The notes: a model not told the origin generated them from the letters alone. A stretch of 12,946 bases of DNA from Cudoniella acicularis (GCA_013054445.1 JAAMPI010001566.1:1-12946); one strand, 5' to 3'. Positions 1 to 8,218 are shown, counted from the first letter of the stretch. Program-made: numbers and translations.

Positions 1-1
1 A

Positions 2-880
2 GTGGAGTGGGTTAGGCATTGTAGGTGTTGTGAAAAGGGGGTGCCCGGGAGGAGGGTGTATGTTCATGGCGCTGCTGGGCAAGGGGAAGCGGAGAGGAAT
101 GGTAGGTGGGAGGTTTGGGAGGTGGATGGTGGGGTTGAGACTGTGAGTTATATTCCCTATTTAATTGTTCTTCTCTCTGGTTATAAATCTCGAACAAGTG
201 CTGATATATTACCCCAAAATCAGTTATTCTGCCAAAACCTCTCCCTCTTTGCCAAGCTCTTCCTCGACAACAAATCCGTCTTCTTCGACGTCGCAGGCTT
301 CAACTACTTCCTCCTAGTATATACCCCTTCACCCGCCTCACAAAAACATCCACAAATCGTGGGCTTCTTCTCCAAGGAGAAAATGTCCTGGGACAACAAT
401 AACCTAGCCTGCATTCTCATCTTCCCACCTTGGCAGCGTAAAGGCCTCGGCGCAATCCTCATGGGCGTCTCTTACGAAATCAGCCGGCGGGAGGAAATAA
501 TGGGCGGCCCCGAGAAACCCATCTCCGATCTGGGAAAGAAAGGATATAAAAGATTCTGGGGCGCGGAGATTGCGAGATGGTTACTAAGTGTTAAGGAAAC
601 GGATAGGAAGAAAGGGAGGGGAATGGTGGATGTTGAGAGGATTAGTAGGGAGACGTGGATTGCGCCTGAGGATTGCTTGGGGGTTTTGAGGGAAATGGGC
701 GTTGTAGAGAAAGCTGGCCGCGGAAAGGGGACGGTGGAGAGGGTTAGAGTTGATAAGGTGAGGGTTAGGAGGTGGGTTAAGGAGCAAGGGTTGGGAGGTT
801 TGGAGAGGGTGGTTGATCCCGAGGGTTTCGTGGAGGGGTATGGGTTTAAGAAAGGGGAGGATGTTGTGATGGGTGATTGA
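2..880 (+). CDS. SAS2: MYST-family histone acetyltransferase, SAS2-like (5' partial)
   Basis: This is the C-terminal part of a MYST lysine acetyltransferase, which transfers acetyl from acetyl-CoA to histone lysines (H4K16 for yeast Sas2) in the nucleus. The reading is join(<2..142, 224..880), about 265 residues. Visible in order: the end of the C2HC zinc finger (His6, Cys9), VPGRRVY, the WEVDG strand, CQNLSLFAKLFLDNK, the IVGFFSKEK block, the catalytic Cys in LACIL (codon at 410, spliced residue 110), the acetyl-CoA loop QRKGLG (118-123), and the catalytic Glu in GGPEKPISDLG (codon at 512, residue 144). A helical C-terminal segment follows (ISRETWIAPEDCLGVL). The stop is at 878-880. The N-terminus and the first zinc ligands lie outside the window. 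The SLFAKLFLDNKSVFFDV and KMSWDNNN wording fits fungal SAS2 better than ESA1 or SAS3; the family is certain, the subfamily likely. Confidence 0.93.
   Translation: MEWVRHCRCCEKGVPGRRVYVHGAAGQGEAERNGRWEVWEVDGGVETVSYIPYLIVLLSGYKSRTSADILPQNQLFCQNLSLFAKLFLDNKSVFFDVAGFNYFLLVYTPSPASQKHPQIVGFFSKEKMSWDNNNLACILIFPPWQRKGLGAILMGVSYEISRREEIMGGPEKPISDLGKKGYKRFWGAEIARWLLSVKETDRKKGRGMVDVERISRETWIAPEDCLGVLREMGVVEKAGRGKGTVERVRVDKVRVRRWVKEQGLGGLERVVDPEGFVEGYGFKKGEDVVMGD
143..223 (+). other. Intron in the MYST acetyltransferase gene
   Basis: The donor is GTGAGT at 143-148, the branch candidate CTGAT at 201-205, and the acceptor CAG at 221-223. It lies at phase 0 and is 81 bp. Removing it joins WEVDGGVET directly to LFCQNL, the continuous order in the MYST core, whereas the intron translation has no counterpart in the family. 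Its length is a multiple of three and it contains no in-frame stop. Confidence 0.88.
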
Positions 881-1113
881 GGGTGTTTGTTTGGGAATTA
901 GGGATTTATATACAGATATTTGGGAGGTCATTACTTAGGAGGCGATGGCAAAGCTCAGGATGGGAGTAGGGAAGTGTGCTAGCGGTGCTGCTGCTAGATT
1001 GCTCTGCATCTGCAGACATGCCATGTCATCAAACCATCAAGCAGTACCGATGTACAGCACGCGACCACAAGACAACAAAGTCCAGCCCAACTTCAGCAGG
1101 GCAGGGGACCACC

Positions 1114-1123
1114 TACCTAGGTA
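1114..1123. repeat. 10-bp perfect palindrome TACCTAGGTA
   Basis: TACCTAGGTA equals its own reverse complement. It sits 35 bp before the larger GTAC-rich palindromic cluster and shares the GTAC flavour. It could be a dimeric protein site or chance. Confidence 0.4.
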
Positions 1124-1158
1124 CATCTTCTCCCGCGTTATCGCTGCACACTTCTTGA

Positions 1159-1206
1159 TACATGTACATGTACAGTACAGTGCATCGCAGTACAGCTACA
1201 TGTACA
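1159..1206. repeat. GTAC-rich palindromic cluster able to form a hairpin
   Basis: TACATGTACATGTA at 1159-1172 is a 14-bp perfect palindrome. The decamer TGTACATGTA (1164-1173) is complementary to TACATGTACA (1197-1206), so the segment can fold into a stem-loop of about 43 bases. Further AGTAC/GTAC copies lie in the loop. It is about 280 bp after the acetyltransferase stop, so it may be in the 3' UTR or just beyond. Function is unknown. Confidence 0.5.
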
Positions 1207-1228
1207 TTAGATAACAAACATCAAATGA

Positions 1229-1234
1229 AATAAA
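1229..1234 (+). terminator. Candidate AATAAA polyadenylation signal
   Basis: An AATAAA hexamer lies about 350 bp after the acetyltransferase stop, followed by T-rich sequence. Fungal poly(A) signals are degenerate, so this is only a possible 3' end. Confidence 0.25.
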
Positions 1235-1471
1235 CTGAAACTTTGTATTTCCTATCTGTTTTGCCATTTCCCCATCTCGTGACTGGCTGAACCCTTGTCA
1301 GTGATGGTGTATGTGATTCGTGATTTCTTCAAACGAATCGAAGCGTAGATTTTCTTGTTTTTCTTGGTATCCACGGTGGGTAGGTATCGTACGAGGGTAT
1401 CACGTACATTAAGCGATGTATATTTGCTTTTTTATTTTTGGTGGCAATTGGGTACTGTAACCGAGGAATTT

Positions 1472-1490
1472 GGGGGGGCTTGAGGGAGGG
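1472..1490 (+). repeat. G-quadruplex-like motif in a G/A-rich tract
   Basis: Seven Gs (1472-1478), CTTGA, GGG, A and GGG fit the four-run G3 pattern with loops of 1, 5 and 1. The motif opens a + strand G/A-rich stretch to about 1680 with repeated GGGATTGG and GGGGATG units and almost no C. It is the only canonical G4 pattern I noticed in the window. Confidence 0.5.
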
Positions 1491-2356
1491 AAGGAATATC
1501 TCGGAGTGGAAACGGGAAAGGGAAAAGGAATATAGGGTGTGCTGGAGTTCCTTGTAGGGTTTGTACTATTGGTGGAAGTGGAAGTGGGAGGAAGTGTCAT
1601 GAGGGCAGGAAATTGGGGGGTGAGGATTGGTATGGGGATGGGGATGAGAGGCTGGCGTTGGTTTGGGATTGGGATTGGAATTATTGATATGGTATGCTAT
1701 TGTATAGAGTCGATGAATACTTTTAAGAGTCGAGGAGTTGTTCCTCTTCTAAACCTTCTCCCTCGACCTCAAATCTAGCAAGCCAAATCTCATCTCATGA
1801 AAAAAATGAGCCATCATAAGGGAAAGAAGTGAAGGGGAAAATTGGAGGGATAGAAAAAGGGAGGACGGTAGCGCAGCTAGATGAGGAAATGAGGTTGAAG
1901 TTAGAGGCTTTAAACTTAAAATAATTCGCTTCGAGGGAAATACTGACAGGTAGTGATGCGCTAATGAGAATGCAGTTTCGTGAGGATCGCTACTTGTAGG
2001 TAACAGGGAAAATTTGCTTATGAAATAGAATTTTGAGGGCCTCCACTGCCCTCCAGAACTCAGGACATGTGTTCACAAAAACCACTTGCAGGAGGAAAGT
2101 AATTTGTTTTAATGTGAAAAGGATATTTGTAATATTTTTCACAGGCATATGTCTTCCTGAATTTGAGACGGGACCGTGAGATTATGAGAGAGTCAGGTTA
2201 ATACTGTAGCCAGCAGTCTTACTTGAATGCAGAGCAGGATGAGGGATTCTATCAATTTTCTATTTCTAGATTTAGAAGTATTTAAAATAGAGAATGAAAT
2301 ACCAATGTATTTGAACAAAGTTCAAAGTATGACAAGAGGACATGAGAGGGGACAGG

Positions 2357-2364
2357 TCACGTGA
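2357..2364. promoter_or_regulatory. E-box palindrome TCACGTGA
   Basis: This octamer is a perfect palindrome with a CACGTG core, the type bound by fungal bHLH factors such as Cbf1-like proteins. It lies about 490 bp before the AT-hook gene ATG. An identical octamer occurs at 7431-7438. Binding is inferred only. Confidence 0.35.
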
Positions 2365-2403
2365 ACTGGTGTTAACTGAGTAGTTCTATGACATCACTAA
2401 GAG

Positions 2404-2427
2404 AACGCGTTTAGATCTCGGGACGCG
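2404..2427. promoter_or_regulatory. Paired ACGCG (MCB-like) motifs
   Basis: AACGCGTT at 2404-2411 is a palindromic MluI cell-cycle box type sequence, and a second ACGCG lies at 2423-2427. Paired ACGCG elements are the usual target of Mbp1/Swi6-type factors in fungi. They are about 430 bp upstream of the AT-hook gene. Whether they act is unknown. Confidence 0.3.
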
Positions 2428-2705
2428 ACTTCACCTTTCCTTTAGTATTGGCCAACTCTAATAGAAAACTACAAAGAATTGAAGAAAGTATCAATTAATG
2501 TCATCCGAGCTTCTCTTTAAAGGTCTTTTAAAACTGAGAACCAAAATGTCACATTATCCAGCAAAGACTAAACACTTAAGGAATACGGTAAGTTCAGCTT
2601 CTATAGTACCTGATATTCAATCAAAGTCCAATCCCTTGATTCACCCAACACTAAATGGGGCCACAAATTCAAGGACACAGCTTGAGTTTCTTAGCACTTG
2701 ACTTC

Positions 2706-2712
2706 TATAAAA
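2706..2712 (+). promoter_or_regulatory. TATA box of the AT-hook protein gene
   Basis: TATAAAA lies 146 bp before the chosen ATG and is followed at about 2738-2800 by a C/T-rich stretch (CTTCCTTCCTCCTTCCTTC), typical of transcription starts in filamentous fungi. Confidence 0.5.
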
Positions 2713-2816
2713 TTAGACTGCTCTTGTCTTGAACCCAACCTTCCTTCCTCCTTCCTTCTTCCATCAACACAACCACCTCCCTGCACCTCAGCTTCCAAAC
2801 AAAGCAGGTGCAATCC

Positions 2817-2837
2817 ATGCTGATCAATACACAGTAA
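2817..2837 (+). other. Short upstream ORF (6 codons) before the AT-hook gene
   Basis: An ATG at 2817 opens a six-codon frame (MLINTQ) ending with TAA at 2835-2837, 14 nt before the main ATG at 2852. It is very probably inside the leader, since the TATA box and pyrimidine-rich start region lie upstream. It could lower translation of the main ORF. Confidence 0.4.
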
Positions 2838-2851
2838 CAGCAACCACTAAA

Positions 2852-4293
2852 ATGGCCACCACCCGCTCAGGACATTCTTCCCCCGATAAAGCTGCCACCG
2901 TACCAAAGCCAAAGGCGGGCACCAAACGCAAATCTCCGGAGAAGTCACATGAAAAGCCTTCGGCCGATCCTGCTAATCCCCCCAAAAAGCGCGGAAGACC
3001 TCCAAAGAAGGCCAAGAAGGAACAAAAGACCATTGAGGAGACTATCGCCAATAGCAATGGTGAGGCTGTGGAGGAGACCAAGGCTAAGGAGAACGGCCAT
3101 GGCGAGGAGAGTAGTCAAGAGAATAGCAACGCAACCGACCACAAGGGCATTGAGAATGGTGAAAAGGAGAAGGCGGAGAGTGGTGATGCCGTTAAGGAGC
3201 CTGAGAAGAACGCTTTCGAGGAAGTCAAATCCGATTCCGCCGATGCCAAAGCCGCAGCTCAGTCCGAACAAGAAGACAAGTCCGCCGACATCACCGCCAA
3301 CAATGCTTCAGTCGTCGCAGATGCTGACCGTGACGCTGCTGTTTCGTCTTCGATTTTAGAGAAAGGCATCATTTACTTCTTCTTTCGCGGCCGTGTCGGC
3401 ATCGAAGATCCCCAAAGCCTAGAAGATGTCGCTCGCTCTTACATTGTCCTCCGGCCTCTTCCTATCGGCGCAAAGATTGGAGAGGGTCCAATGCAAGATG
3501 ATGGCAGGGCCAGACTTTTGGCGCTTCCAAAGAAGATGTTGCCAAAGAGTAGACGCGATCGATTCTTGACGTTTGTAGAGAAATCTGGGGTGTCTATCAA
3601 GGATATTCGGGAGCAATTTGCCAGCAGCGAGTATGCCACTAAGACATCTGGGTATGACCATAACCAAACCTGCGAACTGGCGCATGCAGCAAGCTAACGA
3701 AGAATCGGGCAGGACAAGCAACACACCCGCCGCAACCCCTTCCGCTGAAGGAATCTACGCCATCATCTCAACTGGTCGTGAATCCCATCTTGCATACCAT
3801 GTTACCATCCCCAAGGAAATCGGCGAGGTTCAAAAAGAGTTAGGCATCAATAAAAAGGGTAGCTTTGTCGTCTCGGCCAAAAATCCTGAAGCTTCTGGTC
3901 CGGCAAATTCCACTCTTGGTAACCCTGCCAAGTACCTCGAAGAGATTCAGAAGAAGTTCTGTGGTCTGAGATGGATGCCATTGATTCCAGAGTTGCTGGA
4001 GTATGAGGCTACACAATTTTTGGTCATTGGAGAGGGTATGGGTGAACTCGGCAAGGTTGTTGAGGAGCAAGAAAAGGATAAGGAGAATAACGCAAAGAAA
4101 AAGCCGGTCGAGGAGGTTGAGAAGCTGGAGGAAGAAGTAAGTCTCTACCATTTCCCCATCTCCCCAGTTCCAGCTGCTAACCGCGGGCTTCCAGGATCAC
4201 GACCGAGTGGAGGGCTTGAAGGAGGATGATCCCGTCTTTGCTGATCTGGATCTAAGCTCCAAGGAGTATCCTCACCTGCAGACCACATGGTAA
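2852..4293 (+). CDS. AT-hook nuclear protein of a conserved fungal family
   Basis: The reading is join(2852..3651, 3713..4136, 4195..4293), 440 residues. The ATG context AAAATGG is good. The N-terminus (1-60) is Lys/Pro rich with an AT-hook, KKRGRPPKK, at about residues 45-53 that also resembles a nuclear localisation signal. Residues about 60-165 are low complexity, rich in Glu, Lys, Ala and Asn. A folded-looking domain begins with KGIIYFFFRGRV at about 171-182 and continues through ALPKKMLPKSRRDRFLTF, TPSAEGIYAIISTGRESHLAY, KKGSFVVSAKNP and LRWMPLIPELLEYEATQFL. A Glu-rich coil follows, and the protein ends SSKEYPHLQTTW. I recall similar fungal proteins being labelled 'BTB domain transcription factor', but I see no BTB fold motif. 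Minor-groove A/T DNA binding is known for AT-hooks; a chromatin role is inferred. Confidence 0.88.
3652..3712 (+). other. Intron 1 of the AT-hook gene
   Basis: The donor is GTATGA at 3652, the branch site CTAAC at 3694-3698, and the acceptor CAG ends at 3712; 61 bp. It splits a Gly codon and joins ATKTSG to TSNTPAATPSAEG, restoring the frame. Without splicing the first frame stops at 3695-3697. Confidence 0.85.
4137..4194 (+). other. Intron 2 of the AT-hook gene
   Basis: The donor is GTAAGT at 4137, the branch site CTAAC at 4177-4181, and the acceptor CAG ends at 4194; 58 bp, phase 0. Splicing joins KLEEE to DHDRVEGLKEDDPVF and leads to the short last exon, which ends in HLQTTW and TAA at 4291-4293. 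Confidence 0.88.
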
Positions 4294-4377
4294 ATCCTTA
4301 ACTCCAAGCCAAATTTTCAACATTGTCACATCTTTGTGCAAATGGAAAATGCAAGGGGTCGAAGATATCAAGGATTA

Positions 4378-4393
4378 ATTGATTGATTGATTG
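4378..4393 (+). repeat. (ATTG)4 microsatellite
   Basis: Four exact tandem copies of ATTG lie about 85 bp after the AT-hook gene stop, probably in its 3' UTR. Confidence 0.7.
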
Positions 4394-5674
4394 CTTTTTC
4401 AACGGGAATATAGCTGGTATTTAGCTGCGGCACCGGCGTTCTGAAAAAAGGGGATAAATACTGCACACACATACGTCTACAAACATTATGGGATAGGGAT
4501 CATAGGAAAAGAAACATTACTTGCAGTACTATACTATCAGATGACTTTTGCCGCGCATCAGGTGGTGGTGAGAGTCAGAGAGTAGTTGCATGCAGGGAAA
4601 ATAGAACAAAATTTACAGTTAAATGAGTGGTGATCCTTTTAGTGTTGTCTTGAGCGTGTCGGGTGGCATCCATGATGAATAACTCAGAATGAGCTTTGCT
4701 TTGGAAGGGATGCGGCAATGGTGAATAATTTTTACTTGCTTACTAAGCTAGTGATGGCCGTCAGAGGTCTGAGGTCGTCCCTTTTTTCTTTTCCTTTGTT
4801 AATGTTTGGTTAGAGTGAGCAAGCCTGCCCAGGAACGCTGAGCCGATCCGCAATATATATGCTACCCGCGAAATCCAGGGCAACACCAGAGACGTTGAGA
4901 TCAATCTAGAGTTGTCGTCAGATCCCAAACCATCTAGCAAACGATGCGTCTCAAGGACGGCGCAGTGTCGCACCGTTTTATTACTCAAGATCGGATGGGC
5001 ACCGAGATTTTCAAAACGGAGAGTGGAGTAATCAAACTTCAATACGTTAATAACATGCAGGACCAAATATTTTCTATTTTCTCATGTCAGCTTTCCCGAA
5101 TAAGTTAGAGAAAAGGTGTGTTGGGGGGCAACGATCGTATAATAACTTCACCCGGGTCCAACGGTAACCCCTTGCATGTGAATTGTTCTGCATACGGTAC
5201 TCGGCATCGTGTCATACCAACTTCCTAGATTCGCTACGCTTGGGCTGAGTAATCCCAACCGCTGCCGATTGAGTGATGGCGCGTACGTTGGCAAGATGAA
5301 TGTTGAATGCGGCTTACTATTCTAATACGGAAATTACCAAAGTCCATTTTCTTATGTCCTGGGGAAAGACTCGCATGGGTGGGATTGTCGGGTTGTGCTT
5401 TTCTGCTTGGTGCGGAGTCGGGAGAAATCGTATTCCGTTTCGGTGGAAATGAGATCGGGAATTAGGTTCTGTAATTTGTTTATGTTTGGCAGGTTGGATT
5501 AGTATTCGTAGAAACAGGGTTAGTGGCGGGTTTCTTTGTTAGAGTTGAGATGGTTGAGTAAGCGTTCTTTTATATGGAATGACCTATGATGGTGGTTGTA
5601 AGTTTCGTCTCTGTAGCTGTCTTCGCAAGAATCGTAACCTTATTTTAAAATTATACCGAGGACTGGGGTTCTTT

Positions 5675-5696
5675 CGAATCCAGAATTCTGGGTTCG
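5675..5696. repeat. Near-perfect 22-bp palindrome
   Basis: CCAGAATTCTGG (5680-5691) is a 12-bp perfect palindrome. It is flanked by CGAA on the left and TTCG on the right, extending the symmetry to 22 bp with one T/G mismatch. It is about 600 bp upstream of the aldolase ATG. It could be a dimeric protein site or chance. Confidence 0.45.
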
Positions 5697-6140
5697 TGAC
5701 CGATGGTGTCGAAGGCACCAGGGGATTTCGAAAAGGGGCATGAAAGCGACCCAATCATATTCAGCTGAGTAAGCACCAGACAGGTTCTTGCATGAACAGC
5801 CAAGCATCTCTTCTTCCTCGTTACAAACAATTCGACAACTTGGGAATGTCGGCCATGAACTCGTATACCCTGGCCTCTCCCATTCGGAAGAGGCGCTTCG
5901 GGAGCAAAACCAACAAATTGAGTCGTGCATATTCAACAACCTCGATTGCCTCGATTGAGCAACTGCCATTCAAACGAAGCCCTAACTTTCACGTTCTTTG
6001 CTATGCAAGTAGTGTAGCATTAAAGAAATCCACGAATTTAGTGCCGGCAAAGCTCCAGTCCCATGCGCTTATTCTCCTAAACGCCGACTACCCGAGCCTT
6101 TCCCTGTCTTGCCACGTACTATTGCCTCCATGTGTTGGGG

Positions 6141-6146
6141 TATAAA
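6141..6146 (+). promoter_or_regulatory. TATA box of the aldolase gene
   Basis: TATAAA lies 139 bp upstream of the aldolase ATG. It is followed by a pyrimidine-rich leader (about 6180-6270, with CTTTCTCTTCCTCG) that contains no upstream ATG. Confidence 0.55.
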
Positions 6147-6279
6147 GGGAAGGCGAACGGTGTTTTTGTAGGTGCATTTCAAGGTTCTTTTCTGCAACTT
6201 TCAATCTAGAGTCTTTCCGAGCTTTCTCTTCCTCGCTGAATCCAAATTTCGAACTCATACTCTCTTCCAGCTTATCAAA

Positions 6280-7362
6280 ATGGCTACAAATGGATCTTTG
6301 AATGGGACCCTGAATGGGCCTACGAGCGGGTATTCTACTGGCTTCAAGCCAGTTGATCCCGCCGATGTTGCAAAGTTAGGAATGAAAGCATACCGAGCAC
6401 CCTCTCTCTTCCAACCGCACCGAGCTCGGGAAGCTCTGGCTGATGCACATGCCGGCAAGATTCCTCCTATCGTTGGTTTCTTCTGCGGGCTGTCCTCCCC
6501 ACCAGTTGCGAAGTTGGTTGCTTTGTTTGGTTTTGATCTCGTTTGGATTGATTGGGAGCATGCTTCGACGAACGTAGAGACTATGACCCAGGTAGGTCTA
6601 CTAGATCCAAATCTTTTGACACATAGCTAATTATTCTGAAGATGGTCCACGACATTATGTTTTGCAGTGAGGGTAGATCTATGCCTTTCGTGCGGTAAGT
6701 GCTCCACGGAACTCTTTGTAGAACACAATCTAATTTTAATTAGTGTACCTGGCCATGACCACGCGGCAATCGGGTACGCCCTTGACGCAGGAGCAAGCAT
6801 CGTTGTTCCACAAGTCGAAACCGTCGAAGACGCCAAACACATCACCTCCGCAGCGAAATTCGGAAAGAAAGTCAACGGCTATCGTTCAGCACCCCCCGCA
6901 CGGTGGTTCTCGAATCTTTCAGACGGAAGGATCGACGAGTCACTTACCCTCCACCAAAATCTCAACCGACAAGCTGCAATCGTCATTCAAATCGAATCCT
7001 TAGCAGGAATTCACAACCTCGATGCCATCTTGACAGAATGCGGTGATCAAATCGACAGCGTGTGGCTCGGCTCTCTCGATGCCAGAATCAGTATGGATCT
7101 TGCAGCCGGTGGTCTCATGGGCGATGAGGAGGAGTGGACTGAAGCGGTCAAGGTATACGAGGCTGCTTTAGCCAAGCACAACAAGCCTGCTTCGGGACTT
7201 GCATTTGGAACTCCAGAGATGAAGGAACATCTTTCCAGGGGAAGGAGTATGATTGTTGTTGCGGCTGATACATATGCGTTGATGGGCACCATGGGAGATT
7301 TGGCGGAGGTAAGAAAGGATTACCCCGCGATGGATTATTCTAAGGTTTATAAGACTTTGTAA
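6280..7362 (+). CDS. HpcH/HpaI-family aldolase (2-oxo-acid, class II type)
   Basis: The reading is join(6280..6591, 6642..6694, 6744..7362), 327 residues. The family are divalent-metal aldolases cleaving 4-hydroxy-2-oxo acids to pyruvate (or similar) plus an aldehyde; fungal members are often named 4-hydroxy-2-oxoheptanedioate aldolase. After a Gly/Asn/Ser-rich tail (1-25), the barrel shows IVGFFCGLSSPPVAKLVA, then WIDWEHAS with the catalytic His (about 94), MPFVRVPGHDH with the substrate Arg (about 122), GYALDAGASIVVPQVETVEDA, IVIQIESLAG with the metal Glu (about 206), and WLGSLDARISMDL with the metal Asp (about 234). All four expected catalytic or binding residues are present. Length fits the family, which is about 250-340. 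No signal peptide is visible, so it is probably cytosolic. The true substrate cannot be told from sequence, and no neighbouring gene points to a catabolic cluster. Confidence 0.92.
6592..6641 (+). other. Intron 1 of the aldolase gene (50 bp)
   Basis: The donor is GTAGGT at 6592, phase 0, the branch CTAAT is at 6627-6631, and the acceptor AAG ends at 6641. Splicing gives ETMTQ-MVHDIMF. An AAG acceptor is less usual than CAG or TAG, but no other site keeps the frame and the family sequence. Confidence 0.8.
6695..6743 (+). other. Intron 2 of the aldolase gene (49 bp)
   Basis: The donor is GTAAGT at 6695, the branch CTAAT at 6730-6734, and the acceptor TAG ends at 6743. It splits the codon of the substrate-binding Arg (CG/T) and joins MPFV-R-VPGHDH exactly as the family requires. 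The exon between the two introns is only 53 bp. Confidence 0.9.
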
Positions 7363-7430
7363 TTTACAGCTCTATGCTTAGAATAGAGGGTATAGAATAG
7401 GATAGACGACTCTGTATAATCCTGAGGATT

Positions 7431-7438
7431 TCACGTGA
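7431..7438. promoter_or_regulatory. Second E-box palindrome TCACGTGA
   Basis: It is identical to the octamer at 2357-2364. It lies about 70 bp after the aldolase stop, in or near its 3' UTR, which argues against a simple promoter role for this copy. Confidence 0.25.
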
Positions 7439-8218
7439 TATAGCTGCGCGTTGTACTCTTCATAATAGGTAGACCTGCCTTTGCTTACGCCAGGCGATTG
7501 TGGACTGAACAAAGGCCGTGCAGGCGATCCGACTTTGCATCAAGCCACAATAAGATGTCGTGGACTCACAAGTTGAGCTAAGCCAGTAAACTGGTCGCGT
7601 TTCTTTTAGTATCTCAAAAAATGACTATTTGGGTACTTATTTGTTGTTTGTTTGAGAGCTGGGAGGCATGTGTGCGTACATTTTTCCAACGTCAATATTC
7701 TTTAAGACCACCGGACTTCTGTACCCTACGCCGACGCTACGAATCCATGAAATTGAAAATAGCTATATAAATGCAAAACCATGTGTATTCAAATACGGAA
7801 AAACAACTAATGGATATATTAAAATTTAGTATTCCTAAATTTTTCCAACCCATATTCTGCCCCACGCCAAGTGCCAGCGCCACTACCCCACGCCCGCCAT
7901 TAAGCGAGCCCCTTTCAAGTTCATCCAACGTCATGTCACTCCAGAAAAGCTTCACTCTTGCCTTGCATGTTGATTTTTTTTCATTTTAAAAATATGTTTC
8001 GTGGCCTTTGGATAGAAATAGTCTTTCAGATTAGATAATCCAGAATGTAAAAAATATTATAGGCGCATATTGAGAGGAACCAGCCGCATTGGGCGATTAA
8101 ATATGTGCGTTGATATCGCTGCACTGTCAGAAAGCAATCCTAAAAGTGCGATAACAGGCCATCAGTTATCATGTATTCGCTTCGACTAGACCTCACTATG
8201 AACTTGGTATCTCTAATT

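Larger units (their letters stand above)
881..2705. other. Long intergenic region, no supported gene
   Basis: The first few hundred bases should include the 3' UTR of the acetyltransferase gene. Next come a GTAC-rich palindromic cluster (about 1114-1206), a G/A-rich stretch (about 1471-1680), and AT-richer DNA (about 1800-2340) with frequent stops in all frames. The last part (about 2340-2705) carries E-box-like, ACGCG and TATA-like elements and is probably the promoter of the AT-hook gene. Open frames here are short, low in complexity and match nothing I recognise. Confidence 0.6.
4294..6140. other. Intergenic region, no supported gene
   Basis: It should begin with the 3' UTR of the AT-hook gene and holds an (ATTG)4 microsatellite, a near-perfect 22-bp palindrome at 5675-5696 and the promoter of the aldolase gene at its end. 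Open frames of about 100 codons occur on both strands (for example 4761-5066 minus and 5792-6145 plus), but their translations lack recognisable motifs, splice structure or a plausible leader. I saw no tRNA or 5S rRNA pattern. Confidence 0.55.

Noticed and set aside
2498..2701. 67-codon + strand open frame before the AT-hook gene
   Set aside because: It lies in the promoter ending right at the TATA box, has no recognisable motif and no leader of its own.
2824..3271. Minus-strand open frames opposite the AT-hook gene exon 1
   Set aside because: The Leu/Gly-rich translation is the mirror of Lys/Glu/Ala codons on the + strand and has no splice or domain support.
4761..5066. 101-codon minus-strand open frame
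   Set aside because: The translation has some regular-looking segments but no known motif, no promoter signature and no continuation by splicing.
5660..5697. TTCGAATCC and GGTTCG resembling a tRNA T arm
   Set aside because: No acceptor, D or anticodon arms can be paired around it; the match is better explained by the palindrome at 5675-5696.
5640..6145. Overlapping open frames of about 110 codons on both strands before the aldolase gene
   Set aside because: They overlap each other and the aldolase promoter; no domain is visible in either.
2852..7362. A metabolic or secondary-metabolite cluster around the aldolase
   Set aside because: No transporter, oxidoreductase, synthase or pathway regulator is adjacent; the neighbours are unrelated nuclear-type proteins.
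7737..7989. Open frames of 72 codons on both strands after the aldolase gene
   Set aside because: They are short, overlap antiparallel, and lack motifs; probably chance in AT-mixed DNA.
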